Shown: positions 10,507 to 21,745, numbered from the stretch's first letter. The stretch is DNA of 64,000 nt from Candidatus Sulfopaludibacter sp. SbA3 (GCA_945888325.1 CAMDAC010000002.1:186001-250000), one strand, 5' to 3'. The notes: generated by a model not told the origin, from the sequence alone. Numbers and translations are program-made.

Positions 10507-10991
10507 GTAAGGAAGTAAACATGCACGACAAAAACGAGACGCCCCCGATGAACGAGAACAAGTTCATTTCCTTCACGATCAGCGGCCAGACGTTCTGCGT
10601 CGACATCATGGCGGTGCGCGAGATCCGCGGCTGGGCCAAGCCCACGCCCATTCCGCACTCGCCTTCCTATGTGTGCGGTGTCATCAACCTGCGCGGAACT
10701 GTTCTGCCGATCGTGGACCTGGGCGCTCGGCTCGGCATGCCTTCAACCGATCCAACTCCCTCCAACGTGACGATCGTCGTGCAGATCGGAGAGCAGTTGA
10801 TTGGCCTTGTGGTAGAAGCCGTTTCCGACATTCTTTCGCTGAAGGACAGCATCCTTCAACCAACCCCTGAGATTGCCTCGGAAACATCCAAGGCCTTCTT
10901 CAAGAGCCTGGTCGCCCTTGAGGGCAACATGATCCGGGTGATCGATCTGACGACCCTGGCGCCCGCCGCCCAGATGTCGACGGCCGCCTGA
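10503..10991 (+). CDS. cheW: chemotaxis coupling protein CheW
   Basis: KFISFTISGQTFCVDIMAVREIRGW..VCGVINLRGTVLPIVDLGARLG; overlaps the cheA stop. Confidence 0.95.
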   Translation: MSKEVNMHDKNETPPMNENKFISFTISGQTFCVDIMAVREIRGWAKPTPIPHSPSYVCGVINLRGTVLPIVDLGARLGMPSTDPTPSNVTIVVQIGEQLIGLVVEAVSDILSLKDSILQPTPEIASETSKAFFKSLVALEGNMIRVIDLTTLAPAAQMSTAA

Positions 10992-11293
10992 TTTATCCTG
11001 CGCAGTTTAACCATTCGGTCGGCAGGGCGAATGGACTGTCCGCGCGCGCTTGCCCCAGAAGACTTCCAGGCCGGCTCCCTTCCCTGCTGAAGCGGACCGG
11101 ACTAGCAGCGGATCCGGGCATCGTCCCGGGACGGATCAAGTAAGGACTGCCAGAGTTTCGGGTACCATGCTCCAGGGTACGTAGTGTTAATGCCGATTTC
11201 ACCAATTGGTGCCGCAACGTAACGTCATATCAACGAGAACTGAGATAAACAGCGACGGTGGATCGCGCTGGTTCACGACCAAAGGGACGAAAA

Positions 11294-11680
11294 ATGTCGA
11301 TCAAAGACAGCCTGCGAATTCTTGTTGTCGACGACATGGCTGCCAGCCGGGGCGTTCTTATCAACGGACTCGAACAGTGCGGAATCAAGAACATCTTTTC
11401 CGAAACGACGTGTGACGGCGCGCTGAGCTTCATGCTGAAGACGCCGGTTCACCTGGTCGTCTCCGACTACAACATGCCCGGCAAAAGCGGCCTTGATCTG
11501 CTCAAGGCCATACGCGCCTCAGGACAGCTGCAGCGAACCGGTTTCATTCTCGTATCCGGCACCACTGACTCAACGGTTGTCACCGAAGGGCAGCGCCTGG
11601 GCATGAACAACTTCCTGCCCAAGCCGGTCACTCCGGAAAGCCTGCGCAAAACCGTCGAAGCCGTCGTAGGCCGGCTCTAG
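11294..11680 (+). CDS. single-domain response regulator (CheY-like)
   Basis: LRILVVDDMAASRGVLINGL..VVSDYNMPGKSGLDLLKAIR..LPKPVTPESLRK. Confidence 0.88.
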   Translation: MSIKDSLRILVVDDMAASRGVLINGLEQCGIKNIFSETTCDGALSFMLKTPVHLVVSDYNMPGKSGLDLLKAIRASGQLQRTGFILVSGTTDSTVVTEGQRLGMNNFLPKPVTPESLRKTVEAVVGRL

Positions 11681-11682
11681 TC

Positions 11683-12060
11683 GTGCTCGCCGAGAACGTG
11701 ACTTCACGCTTCGAACCGGAGGTTGCGCCGTCCCTGCTGCTGGCGCGGCTCGGATCGATTTTCCGCGAGCTCGAACATACCTGCAATGACTTTCAGGAAG
11801 CGCTGTCTTCCAGTCTGCAGTCAGACACATTCCTGACCGCATCGCTGATCAGCCGCCTGCAGGAAATCGACCGGGTCTCGCAGACACTGGGGTCGATTGC
11901 GGCTTTCACGAGCGCGCTGGAAACGGCCCCTTCCGGTGATGTGATCAACATTGGCAAAGCGCTTGACCAGGTGCGCCTCCATGCCGTTCGCGAGGCACTG
12001 TGCGGCCTCAGCGTTCCCTATGCCGAGAGCGATGTGCCAGCTGGAGCCGAATTGTTCTAG
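11683..12060 (+). CDS. small helical chemotaxis-operon protein, candidate CheZ/CheT-like phosphatase
   Basis: 125 aa, immediately downstream of the response regulator; predicted helix LISRLQEIDRVSQTLGSI carries a DxxxQ motif (D63-RVS-Q67). Confidence 0.55.
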   Translation: MLAENVTSRFEPEVAPSLLLARLGSIFRELEHTCNDFQEALSSSLQSDTFLTASLISRLQEIDRVSQTLGSIAAFTSALETAPSGDVINIGKALDQVRLHAVREALCGLSVPYAESDVPAGAELF

Positions 12061-12256
12061 GCTTGCAGGCGCACCATGCTGCGTCTCGATCGATCCACCC
12101 ACTGATCATCGCCTTCGCGTTCCGCCGAGACCAAGGCGCCCCTCCCCCGCCCCAGAATCAAACGGCACGCTGGCAGCCGCCCGGCTTGCGCAAAGCGTTC
12201 GCGCACGCCGTGTCCGGCACGCCGGATTTGTTTGTGGGTGGTCTGAGGCGGCCGCC

Positions 12257-12820
12257 CTAGAAGAGTTCGGCCGATCCCTCGTCGACCGGAACTGGCACCG
12301 CGCGGGCGCGTTCGGCGATCATCACCTCCGGCGACGTCGACTCAAGGAGCATTTGTCCCGCACGACCATCCGTAGGCCAGAAGCGTACCCGCCGCGCGCG
12401 ATTGCCGCCGAGACTTTTTGCGACGCACGTAATGCCTTCGTCGGTCAGAAACCGTGTCGCGAACTCGGCGTTCTGAGCGCCCACATCGTTGAGACTCTTG
12501 ATGACGTGCGCGCCGCCGAAAAGTTTCGCCTGCAGTCGCGAGCGTGCAGCGCCGTTCTGAAGCAAGCCGTTGATCAGAAGTTCCATTGAGTTGACGCCGT
12601 AACGCATCGAATCTCCGCACCCTTCACCGCCCGGCAAAAGGAAGTGGTTCATCCCGCCGACACGGGCGAGAGGATCCCAGATGCAGGTCGCGACGCACGA
12701 ACCAAGAATGGTCGTGTAGATCACGCCCGGATCCCGGCTCACGCCGTGTTCGCCCTGGATTACATGGACCAGCCGTTCACGGCGTGGCGGGGGGGCAGCA
12801 GGTGATACGGCCTGGCTCAT
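12257..12820 (-). CDS. cheD: chemoreceptor glutamine deamidase CheD
   Basis: ILGSCVATCIWDPLARVGGMNHFLLPGG and VFGGAHVI-like KLFGGAHVIKSL; CheD signature. Confidence 0.95.
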   Translation of the reverse strand: MSQAVSPAAPPPRRERLVHVIQGEHGVSRDPGVIYTTILGSCVATCIWDPLARVGGMNHFLLPGGEGCGDSMRYGVNSMELLINGLLQNGAARSRLQAKLFGGAHVIKSLNDVGAQNAEFATRFLTDEGITCVAKSLGGNRARRVRFWPTDGRAGQMLLESTSPEVMIAERARAVPVPVDEGSAELF

Positions 12821-12941
12821 GCGCGCGATCCATTGGTTTTCGGCTGGATATGAGAAAGTTGCTTCAGCTTTTGCAAGCCGGGCTTTTGCGGAGTGGGCCG
12901 CAGGTGTTCAAGCAGCAAGGGGCTTGGGACAGCAGAAGTCA

Positions 12942-13958
12942 TCACGCCGCTCCCCTGCCTTCAAGCGCGCAGAGATCGAGCGCTGCTTGTCCGATGGCGC
13001 CGAGCGGCAACTGCCGCTCAACCGCGCCGGCCTCAAAGGCTGATTTCGGCATACCATAGACGACGCTGGTTACTTCATCTTGACCTATGGTTTTCGCGCC
13101 GGCCTTGTGCATCCCGAGCAATCCTGCGGCGCCGTCCCGTCCCATGCCGGTCAGTATGACGCCGACTGCCCGGCGACCGTAAACGTCGGCGACAGAATCG
13201 AAGAGGACGTCCACTGACGGGCGGTGGCCATTGACCGTTGGCCCCTCTCGCAGCCTGCAGCGCGGCTGAAGTCCGTTCGCGACTTCAAGGTGGGCCGCAC
13301 CGCCGGGCGCGAGGTAGACGTGGCCGGGCAATAGTGGCGCGCCGTCGCTCGCTTCCTGAACCTTCGGTGCACAAGTCCTGTCGAGGCGCGCTGCGAAGCT
13401 GGCCGTGAAACTCGCCGGCATATGCTGGGTGATGACCGTAGGCGGACAATTCTCCGGGAAAGGTGCCAGGACCTGCATCAGCGCTTCCACGCCGCCTGTC
13501 GAAGAGCCGATGGCGATGATCTTGTTTGCCGGGCGATATCCGGCCTGACGCGGACTGGGGGCTGCGCGGTCTCCCGCTCCCCTAACGTGCGCACGCGCAG
13601 CAGCTTTGACTTTGTCGACCAGGTCCTCGAAGTCGGGCTTGCCGACACAGTCGAAGGCGCCCAGCGCCAAGGCGTCGATCGAGACGGAGGCGCCTGCCTG
13701 CGTCAGGGTCGATACCATGATCACCGGCATCGGCCGCAGCCGCATGATCTTCTCGAGAAATTCGATGCCGCTCATCTTCGGCATCTCGACATCAAGGGTA
13801 ATGACGTCGGGATTGAGTTCCTTGATCGCCGCGCGCGCCTCGATGGGATCGCCAGCCGTGCCGACGATTTCGATGCTGGAATCCGCGGAGAGGGCCGCAG
13901 TTATCAGCCCACGGATGGTTGGGGAGTCGTCGACGACAAGAACGCGGATTTTCTTCAT
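12942..13958 (-). CDS. cheB: chemotaxis methylesterase CheB
   Basis: N-terminal REC ([29 protein letters not shown]) and esterase motifs [36 protein letters not shown]. Confidence 0.97.
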   Translation of the reverse strand: MKKIRVLVVDDSPTIRGLITAALSADSSIEIVGTAGDPIEARAAIKELNPDVITLDVEMPKMSGIEFLEKIMRLRPMPVIMVSTLTQAGASVSIDALALGAFDCVGKPDFEDLVDKVKAAARAHVRGAGDRAAPSPRQAGYRPANKIIAIGSSTGGVEALMQVLAPFPENCPPTVITQHMPASFTASFAARLDRTCAPKVQEASDGAPLLPGHVYLAPGGAAHLEVANGLQPRCRLREGPTVNGHRPSVDVLFDSVADVYGRRAVGVILTGMGRDGAAGLLGMHKAGAKTIGQDEVTSVVYGMPKSAFEAGAVERQLPLGAIGQAALDLCALEGRGAA

Positions 13959-14827
13959 CGGCGCGCCCCTGAAAGTTTGTAGACGGTCAGTCCGTCGCTT
14001 TCGTAACCCGCGACATCAACCCGCTCGGAATGGCCGATGTACAGCCTGCCCTCTGGCGTCAGGGCATTCTTGAATCGGTTCCACAGGAACGCCTGGGTGG
14101 TTTCTTCGAAATAGATGACGACGTTTCGGCAAAAGATCGCGTCGAACTGTCCGCGCATCGGCCAATCACCGATGAGATTGAGCTCCTTGAATACGATGAG
14201 ATCACGCACTTCCGGGCGGACGGTCCACATCCCGTCGCGCTCGCCTTCGCGGCCGAGCCAGCGGGTTCTCAACGCGGGCGGAATGGGCGCAACGGCGTCC
14301 TCGCGGTAGCGGCCCGCCTTGGCTTTCGCCACGATGTTGGGATCAATGTCGCTGGCGAGGATGCGAAGATCGTAGCGACCGATGTCCGGGCAAAGTCCGA
14401 GGATCGTCAGAGCCAGCGAGTAAGGCTCTTCGCCGCTCGAGCAGGCGGCGGACCAAAGTCGAACACGGGCTCCGCTTTTCGCCGCCTCGATAAGTCGCGG
14501 GCCAACGCTGGCGCGGAAATGGTCGAAATGATGGGGTTCACGGAAGAACCGGGTGACGTTGGTGGTCAGAGCCGCCATCATCTCGGTACGCTCCCCTGCT
14601 CCCGCAGGGCTGACGGCAAAGGCGCAATATTCGTCGAAGCTGGCGAGGCCAAGCTTTCGGATTCGCTTGGCCAGGCGCGAGTAGACGAGCGTCGCCTTGG
14701 CTTCGGTCAGCGCAATGCCGGTTTCATCCTTCAGGAAGGCAGCAATCTGATCGAAGTTACGCTGGGTTAAAGCGTATTCACCCTCAATCAAGGTTCGGGA
14801 GCGGGGTGAGGCAGCCAAGGGATTCAT
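13955..14827 (-). CDS. cheR: chemotaxis methyltransferase CheR
   Basis: [50 protein letters not shown]; 4-nt overlap with cheB. Confidence 0.97.
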   Translation of the reverse strand: MNPLAASPRSRTLIEGEYALTQRNFDQIAAFLKDETGIALTEAKATLVYSRLAKRIRKLGLASFDEYCAFAVSPAGAGERTEMMAALTTNVTRFFREPHHFDHFRASVGPRLIEAAKSGARVRLWSAACSSGEEPYSLALTILGLCPDIGRYDLRILASDIDPNIVAKAKAGRYREDAVAPIPPALRTRWLGREGERDGMWTVRPEVRDLIVFKELNLIGDWPMRGQFDAIFCRNVVIYFEETTQAFLWNRFKNALTPEGRLYIGHSERVDVAGYESDGLTVYKLSGARR

Positions 14828-15032
14828 GCGGCGTACTCAAGCTCCTGCAGCGGCAACAAGAATTATATCGGGATTGGCAAACAGATCCTTACTTTCGTAT
14901 GGATGATGTCCTGCTTTCTGGATTTTGCGGTCTGCATCCGGGTGGCCTCCCTCCGCCGCGCCGGGTCCACATTCGTGGAGGGCGCGGCGGCGGGATACAC
15001 TATGGATGCGGGCTTATCGCTTGCCCTTCGCC

Positions 15033-17252
15033 CTAGAACTCCTGCCAATCGTCGTCGGCCTTGAGTGCGGCGCTGCCGCTATTTGACGCAAACCGGGCAA
15101 CCCGCTCGCGCTGCTGCAGCACGGGTGGGTAGGCGTTGGACTTCGGCTTCGCCTTTGTGCGGGCGTGGGTCTGGGCCGGGGCAATTCCAGTCTGGAAGCG
15201 CGAGACCAGGCTGATCAGTTCTTCAGCTTCCTGGGTCAGGGAGTGGCTGGCGGCCGTCGACTGCTCAACCATTGCGGCGTTTTGCTGCGTCACTTGGTCC
15301 ATCTGGTTTATCGCGGTGTTCACCTCCGCCAAAGCTGACGACTGCTCCTGGGCCGATGCTGCGATCTCAGACACCAGACCGCTGATCTCGTTGACCTTGA
15401 TCACGATCTTCTGCAGCGCCTTGCCAGCTTCGCCGACGAGTTCGACGCCTGTTTCCACGTGCTGCGAGCTTGCCGATATGTGCTGCTTGATCTCTTTAGC
15501 CGCCTCGGAAGACCTCTGCGCGAGCGCCCGCACTTCGGACGCGACGACCGCAAAGCCCCTGCCCGCATCGCCCGCCCGTGCTGCTTCCACGCCGGCGTTC
15601 AGCGCCAGCAGGTTTGTCTGGAAGGCGATTTCGTCGATCACGCCGATAATCTGTGATATCTGCTTCGAAGATTTCTCGATTTCCGCCATAGCGGCGACCG
15701 TTTCCTGCACAATATGACCCGACGCTTCAGCGTCGGAGCGGGTCGTTGCGACAACGCCGTTGGCCTGCTTGGAGCCTTCCGCTGTCTTGCGGACGGTCGC
15801 GGTGATCTCGTCGAGAGCCGCAGCGGTCTCCTCAAGGCTGGCAGCTTGTTGCTCTGTGCGGCGGGAGAGGTCGTCAGAGGCCTGACTGATCTCACCGGCG
15901 CCTGAATGGATGCCACCGGCATTGACGATGATGGTTTTCATCGCGTCCTGCAGCTTGCCCATGGCTTCGTTGAAGTCGCTCCGCAGCTTTTCATACTCGC
16001 CGGGGAATGGCTGGCTGATGCGCGCTGTCAGGTTGCCGTCGGCCAGATGTCCAAGAGCTTCGGCGAGGCCATTGACTACATTCGACTGTTCAGCTGCGCG
16101 CGCAACACGTTCAGCTTCGGATGCTCTGATCCCCAATTCGTTCTGCGTCACGTCAGACGCAAACTTGACGACTCTATATGCCTTGCCCGACGCGTCAGTG
16201 ATGGCCGTATAGGTGGCATCAAGCCAGACTTCTCGGTTGCCTTTGCCAATACGGCAGAAACGATCTTTGGCGAAACCCCCGCCTTTCAGTTTATCCCAGA
16301 ATGCCTTGTACTCGGGGCTGCGAGCATATTCCGGTGTTGCAAACATCGAGTGGTGCTTGCCTCTGATCTCGTCGAGCGAATATCCCATTGCTTGGCAGAA
16401 AGCGGAATTGGCGTCGATGATTGTGCCGTCTATTTGGAATTCTATCATCGCCTGAGAAGATTTGAGCGACTGCACTACCCCGTCGTTAAACCGCGTCTGG
16501 GTAACATCAACCCACTGAAGAACATTGCCCACGTACGCGCGCTTGGCATCGAAAACTGCGCCGACTTCGAGCGCAAACTTCTGTTCACCGACGGTTATAT
16601 CTGTGCGGTGAGGCAGGCGAGAAGGGTCCGAAAGCATCTGGCGCTGGTGCGACGGATTCTTATGGAACATGTCGATGTTGGAGCCGATCACTTTAGACGT
16701 ATCAAATGTGGGCCAAAGAATTTTGAAGGCGTCACCATGCTTCGTCATAAGGTCGATCGTGGCCTTGTTGGCATAAGTGACTTTGAAGTCGCGGTCGATC
16801 ACCATAGTGGCGACCTGAGAGGCTTCAAACGCGGCGCTCTTGTAAGCTGAAATCTGCGAGAGCTCTTCCTGAGCGGTGATGTCGGTGGCGAACTTCACCA
16901 ATTTCACAACCTGTCCGGACTTGTCGCAAATGGGATTGTAGGTTGCCTGAATCCAGACATCCTTCCCGCCTTTGCTGATGCGGCGAAACTTGTCACTGAC
17001 GAATTCGCCCCGGTTCAGGCGATCCCAGAAGTTGCGGTAGTCCGGGCTTGCTGCATACTCAGGTTTGGCAAACATCGAGTGGTGGCGGCCCTCGATTTCG
17101 CTCAACGAATAACCGAACACTCTCAGGAAATTGTCATTGGCTGTGAGGATCGTACCATCCGGCTTGAACTCGATGACCGCCTGCGATCGCATGATCGCAT
17201 TGAAGTAACCCTCAAATTCGACCGTGGGCTTGCCGCCAAACACCTTCAACAT
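15033..17252 (-). CDS. PAS-containing soluble methyl-accepting chemotaxis protein
   Basis: Repeated PAS modules ([29 protein letters not shown]) and MA hairpin tip [36 protein letters not shown]-terminus DDWQEF. Confidence 0.94.
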   Translation of the reverse strand: MLKVFGGKPTVEFEGYFNAIMRSQAVIEFKPDGTILTANDNFLRVFGYSLSEIEGRHHSMFAKPEYAASPDYRNFWDRLNRGEFVSDKFRRISKGGKDVWIQATYNPICDKSGQVVKLVKFATDITAQEELSQISAYKSAAFEASQVATMVIDRDFKVTYANKATIDLMTKHGDAFKILWPTFDTSKVIGSNIDMFHKNPSHQRQMLSDPSRLPHRTDITVGEQKFALEVGAVFDAKRAYVGNVLQWVDVTQTRFNDGVVQSLKSSQAMIEFQIDGTIIDANSAFCQAMGYSLDEIRGKHHSMFATPEYARSPEYKAFWDKLKGGGFAKDRFCRIGKGNREVWLDATYTAITDASGKAYRVVKFASDVTQNELGIRASEAERVARAAEQSNVVNGLAEALGHLADGNLTARISQPFPGEYEKLRSDFNEAMGKLQDAMKTIIVNAGGIHSGAGEISQASDDLSRRTEQQAASLEETAAALDEITATVRKTAEGSKQANGVVATTRSDAEASGHIVQETVAAMAEIEKSSKQISQIIGVIDEIAFQTNLLALNAGVEAARAGDAGRGFAVVASEVRALAQRSSEAAKEIKQHISASSQHVETGVELVGEAGKALQKIVIKVNEISGLVSEIAASAQEQSSALAEVNTAINQMDQVTQQNAAMVEQSTAASHSLTQEAEELISLVSRFQTGIAPAQTHARTKAKPKSNAYPPVLQQRERVARFASNSGSAALKADDDWQEF

Positions 17253-17487
17253 GAAAACCACTCCTCGCACGGGCTCATTCGCCCAGAATCGAGAAATAGG
17301 TTTATCTGGTTAATATGCAGTATACTGAGTTTACGATGATTTGAACGTCAAAAAGTACAGGCCGCATTGAAAACATCTAAGAGCATAAAATATTTCACTT
17401 GGTATTTTTTACTTCAGAAATTATCTCTGTCGACTGCAATAGAAATTTTTCCCGAGTAAATTCGGGTTTCGCAGCCTTCAGTTTATT

Positions 17488-17823
17488 CTACTTGCCCGGA
17501 ACAACCTCACCCAGTCGCTCCTGCGAATGGAAAACACGCTTCAGGGCTTCGCGCGCGTCATGCAATTCGAGTCGCTTGCCAGATAGCTCGGCCCGGCGAA
17601 CGGCGATGTCCTTGATCACCTTACCGACATGTCCATGCGCTTCGGCCAGCAGGTGAGCATCTATGCCCGCCCTGCCCTCATCCATGGAATTCAGAGCGCC
17701 CACAAGCGCGCTGATCGCGCGCTCAATCCGCTCTACTTCCAGCTGCAGCATGCGCACGTGCTGCTCGGCGCTCTGGCGTTTCAGGGCTACGATCTTCTGC
17801 AGGACATCTTTCTTTGACGCCAT
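17488..17823 (-). CDS. coiled-coil protein, candidate flagellar export protein FliJ
   Basis: 111 aa, alpha-helical/charged, directly downstream of flhB; size and composition are FliJ-like, but no diagnostic motif. Confidence 0.45.
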   Translation of the reverse strand: MASKKDVLQKIVALKRQSAEQHVRMLQLEVERIERAISALVGALNSMDEGRAGIDAHLLAEAHGHVGKVIKDIAVRRAELSGKRLELHDAREALKRVFHSQERLGEVVPGK

Positions 17824-17826
17824 CGG

Positions 17827-18903
17827 TTAGCCCTGCGTCGGGTTCTTGAGGCGGTCGATGAACTGGATCGCGGCGGCGACGGCGGCGAAGTGTTCCGGGC
17901 GGATTTCCTCGTCAATCTCGACCAGATTGTAGAGCGATCGCGCCGCTGGAGGATCACGGTAGATAGGCACTTTGTTCTCGGCCGCAATTTCGCGGATCTT
18001 CGCTGCCATGTGATCAACACCCTTGGCCACGCAGACCGGCGCCTTCTGGCTGTCGGGATCCCATTTCAGCGCAACAGCGTAGTGGGTCGGGTTGACCATC
18101 ACGACCGTCGCCGTCTTCACGTTCTGCAACATCTGCCCACGTGATATTTTCGAGGCCCTTTCGCGGCGCCTCATCTTCATCTCCGGATCGCCCTCGCTCT
18201 GCTTCATCTCCTTCTTCATCTCTTCGCGCGACATTTTCAGCTTGTTGAGATGCAGCTGTCGCTGGAGCGGCAGGTCGATCAAGGCGAGCGCAAGCTGGAA
18301 GGCGAGGAAATAGAGGATCAGGCGGAGCACCTGATCAAACGTGAACTGGTAGAAGTCGCCCATCTGCATTTCTGCGGTGGCGTAATAGTCCTCCATGAAC
18401 TGGATCAGGAAGATGACGCCGATCCCCCCCGCAAAGAGCAGTTTGACGGTGTCTTTGAGGAAGTCGAGCAGACCACTCGTGCCAAAGCGCTTCTTCAAAG
18501 TCTCCATCGGCGATATCTTTTTGACGTCAAGTTCGATCTTCTTCATCGAGAAGGTGATCGCCTGCTGGACGACCAGGGAACCGAGCACGATCGCAGCGAG
18601 CACAAGGAAGATTGGCAGGAGATGCAGCATGACACTGCCGATCCAGCCCCATGTGGCGGTGCCGCCGCCGTTGAACATGTCCTCGGCATAGACATCGCCA
18701 TGATACAGCATTGAGGCGAAGTCTTCGAACAGGGTCTTGCCCACCAGGGCGTTCAGCACGAAAGCCGCAACCACGATGCCAAGCGTCAGCGCGAACGCGT
18801 TGGCTTCCTTGGACTGCGGAATGTTGCCTTCCTCGCGCGCCTGGGTCAGGCGCTGCTCTGTGGGATCAAATTCCTTTTCGCCGCTGTCGTCCTGCTCGGC
18901 CAT
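17827..18903 (-). CDS. flhB: flagellar export protein FlhB
   Basis: EFDPTEQRLTQAREEGNIPQSKE and cleavage-site region VMVNPTHYAVALKWD. Confidence 0.97.
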   Translation of the reverse strand: MAEQDDSGEKEFDPTEQRLTQAREEGNIPQSKEANAFALTLGIVVAAFVLNALVGKTLFEDFASMLYHGDVYAEDMFNGGGTATWGWIGSVMLHLLPIFLVLAAIVLGSLVVQQAITFSMKKIELDVKKISPMETLKKRFGTSGLLDFLKDTVKLLFAGGIGVIFLIQFMEDYYATAEMQMGDFYQFTFDQVLRLILYFLAFQLALALIDLPLQRQLHLNKLKMSREEMKKEMKQSEGDPEMKMRRRERASKISRGQMLQNVKTATVVMVNPTHYAVALKWDPDSQKAPVCVAKGVDHMAAKIREIAAENKVPIYRDPPAARSLYNLVEIDEEIRPEHFAAVAAAIQFIDRLKNPTQG

Positions 18904-18911
18904 CTTCTATC

Positions 18912-19667
18912 TCACATCCAACCAACGACCTGCATCGCGCGGTCCTTCCACGCGATCAGGAGGCCCGCAATCGACAGGGCGAGCATCATGGTCCCTGCCC
19001 CCACCATGAAGGGCGCACCGACGAACGCCACCATAAGCGACGGCAAGGCCTTGTTGATGAAGCCGAGACTGACATTGTAGAGCAGATTCACCGCGACAAA
19101 CGGCCAGGCAAGCAGAAGCGCAAATCCGAAGGCGGAGTAGAGGCTTTGGGCCAGCATCGGTCCGCTGAGCAACGTCAAGGCACCGAGCGGAATATCCGTA
19201 TACAGGCGCATCAGCGACACGATCACTTCGACATGAAAGTTTGCCGACAGCAGCACCGCGGCGCCCGCCATAGACAGAAGATTCGCCGTCAACGTTTGCG
19301 CCTCGTGCTCCAGGGCCGGAGCCAGGAACTGCGAGAGCCCGATGGACTGCGCGATGACGGATCCGGCAATCGTCATCATCCAGATCGTCGCGCGCAGCAT
19401 CACACCAAGCGCGAAACCAATAAAGATCTCGGTGACCAGAAGTCCGAACAATGTTGTCAAGTCCGTGCTGGCCGGCCCCGTAATGAACCCTGATGTGGTG
19501 ATCGCCAGAGCCACGCCGACCAGCAGGAACGCGCGTGCCCGATTTGGAATGACCTGTTCGCCAATCCCGGGCAAGAAGAAGATGATGAAGGACAGCCGCG
19601 CCACGACCGTCATAAACAGCGCAATCCAAGCTGTCAGGTCGTCCGACAACGGAAGGCCGAGGTCCAT
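18912..19667 (-). CDS. fliR: flagellar export protein FliR
   Basis: Multi-TM protein in flhB-fliR-flhA order; FLLVGVALAIT, EIFIGFALGVMLR. Confidence 0.93.
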   Translation of the reverse strand: MDLGLPLSDDLTAWIALFMTVVARLSFIIFFLPGIGEQVIPNRARAFLLVGVALAITTSGFITGPASTDLTTLFGLLVTEIFIGFALGVMLRATIWMMTIAGSVIAQSIGLSQFLAPALEHEAQTLTANLLSMAGAAVLLSANFHVEVIVSLMRLYTDIPLGALTLLSGPMLAQSLYSAFGFALLLAWPFVAVNLLYNVSLGFINKALPSLMVAFVGAPFMVGAGTMMLALSIAGLLIAWKDRAMQVVGWM

Positions 19668-21745
19668 TACGCAACGCCGATGATGTAGGGCTTGCTCTTG
19701 GCGCTGATTTCTTCGTAGGCGACAACGGCGTTGCGAATGCCCTTGCTGGCGAGGACCGTTTGCAGGAAGCGGCGGCGTTTTGACGTCGTGGCGACAGCGG
19801 CAACAATCCCTTTCTGCGCAGTTTCGTTCAGTTTCCCCTGGATCGCCGTGATCAACTCGCCGAAGAGTTCCGGCGGCAGCGCGATATCGGAGCTGCCACT
19901 TTCACCATTGACTTCATACTCCGTGAATTTCTGTTCCCAGCCCGCAGACAACTGGACAAGCGGGAGGCGACCCTGGTCATCCTGCAGCCGGTCGACAATC
20001 TGGAACGCCAACCGCTGGCGCACGAGTTCGACAATGCGCGGCACGCCAAGCCCCATCGGCTTCACTTCGGCGATCGTCTCGACGATCAGGAACAGGTTCC
20101 GGATGGAGATGCGCTCGGCCAGCAGAAGGCGCAGGACCGAAAGCAGCACTTCGGGTGTGACCTTGCCCGGAATATACTCGTCGAGGAAGCGCTGGTTCGC
20201 CTGAGCACGGTCGGTATCGGTAATCCTGGTCAGGGATTCAAGCGTTTCGACCATGACCATCCTGGTAAAGACGAGCGCGAAGTTGGACTGGATCACCTCG
20301 AGCATGTGGGTCGCCAGCACTTCCATGGGCTCGACCGTCGGAATACCGGCGGACGCAAGTTCCTGCTTCCGGCCATTCGGCAGCCAGCGCGCCGCAGCCT
20401 TGTAAACCGGTTCACGGACCTTCTCGCCTTGCAGGTGAGGCAGCTGGTTATCCTCGATGAGGGCCAGCACGTTGCCGGGACGCAGGAAACCCGAATCGAG
20501 ACGCACGCCCTGGATGCGGATGCGGTATTCGTTCTTCTTCAGGGTCGGATTGTCGGTCATCCGGATTGCCGGCAACACGAAGCCATACTCTTCGGCGATG
20601 TAGCGTCTGATCTTGTCGATCCGGCTTTCGAAGCCGTTCTCGCCGACCAGGACAAGGTTCACGAGGTCCGGCGAAACTTCGAGATGGATTTCGTCGGAGT
20701 AAATCGAATCGCCGATTTTCGCGACAGTAGGCTGGGTGGATGGCGCAGGATTGGCCTTCTCTTCGGCTTTGCGCTTTTCCTCCTTGCGGATCAGGAAGGC
20801 CACAAAGACGAAACCGGCTGCCGCCGTCATGAACGGGATAAAGGGAAGACCCAGAAAGGCAAAGACCGCCATCACGCCGCCGACAATCAGCAGCGGTGTA
20901 GAACTTGCACTGAGCTGCACGCCAAGAGCGCGGTCTATGGCGCCTTCTTCCCGGCCCTTGGACAGGAGGAGCGCTGCGGATATCGAAACGATCACGGCAG
21001 GGATTTGCGTGACCAGACCATCGCCCACCGTCAGGATGGAGTAGTTCTGAAGAGCTTCTTCGAAGCTCAGACCGTGTGACAGCAGGCCGAAGCCCATGCC
21101 GGCCACCAGGTTCAGGGTGGTGATCAACAGGCCCGCAATTGCGTCCCCTTTCACGAATTTCGACGCGCCATCGAGTGAACCGAGGAAAGCCGCCTCTTCC
21201 TGCTCGCGCGCGCGGCGGAGCTTGGCCTCTTCATGCGTAATCGCGCCCACGGCGAGGTCGGAGTCGATGGCCATTTGCTTGCCGGGCATGGCATCAAGGG
21301 CAAAGCGCGCTCCCACTTCCGCCATACGGCCGGCGCCCTTGGTGATGACCATGAAGTTCACAATCATCAGCACGGCGAATACCATCAGGCCCACAAACAG
21401 CTCACCGCCCATAACGAACATGGCAAAGCCTTCGATCACATGGCCGGCGGCGTCCGTGCCCGTGTGTCCCTGCCCGATGATCAGCTTGGTCGAGGCGACG
21501 TTCAGCGCCAGGCGCAGGATCAGCGTCGCGAGAAGAATGCTGGGAAAAGAGGAGAAATCGAGCGGCTTCTCCACGAAGATCACGGTCGTGAATATCAGGA
21601 TCGAAAGCGCAAACGACACGGTCAGGCCGATATCGATGACCCAGGCCGGCATCGGCAGGATCATGAACAGGATGACGACCATCAAGCCGATCGCAAGCAG
21701 TGAGGTCGGGTTGGTCAGGCCACCATACGGTTTCGAATTCGGCAT
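19667..21745 (-). CDS. flhA: flagellar export protein FlhA
   Basis: FPSILLATLILRLALNVASTKLII, VITKGAGRMAEVGARFALDAMPGKQMAIDSDL, FVKGDAIAGLLIT. Confidence 0.98.
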   Translation of the reverse strand: MPNSKPYGGLTNPTSLLAIGLMVVILFMILPMPAWVIDIGLTVSFALSILIFTTVIFVEKPLDFSSFPSILLATLILRLALNVASTKLIIGQGHTGTDAAGHVIEGFAMFVMGGELFVGLMVFAVLMIVNFMVITKGAGRMAEVGARFALDAMPGKQMAIDSDLAVGAITHEEAKLRRAREQEEAAFLGSLDGASKFVKGDAIAGLLITTLNLVAGMGFGLLSHGLSFEEALQNYSILTVGDGLVTQIPAVIVSISAALLLSKGREEGAIDRALGVQLSASSTPLLIVGGVMAVFAFLGLPFIPFMTAAAGFVFVAFLIRKEEKRKAEEKANPAPSTQPTVAKIGDSIYSDEIHLEVSPDLVNLVLVGENGFESRIDKIRRYIAEEYGFVLPAIRMTDNPTLKKNEYRIRIQGVRLDSGFLRPGNVLALIEDNQLPHLQGEKVREPVYKAAARWLPNGRKQELASAGIPTVEPMEVLATHMLEVIQSNFALVFTRMVMVETLESLTRITDTDRAQANQRFLDEYIPGKVTPEVLLSVLRLLLAERISIRNLFLIVETIAEVKPMGLGVPRIVELVRQRLAFQIVDRLQDDQGRLPLVQLSAGWEQKFTEYEVNGESGSSDIALPPELFGELITAIQGKLNETAQKGIVAAVATTSKRRRFLQTVLASKGIRNAVVAYEEISAKSKPYIIGVA

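Noticed and set aside
11101-11150. GATCCG...CGGATC inverted repeat as a terminator for cheW
   Set aside because: Long irregular loop and no T-run; not distinguishable from chance in GC-rich sequence.
7729-15032. Possible novel che-type signalling system replacing CheY/CheB feedback
   Set aside because: CheA, CheW, CheY, CheB, CheR and CheD are all canonical; only the small DxxxQ protein is unusual and is reported separately.
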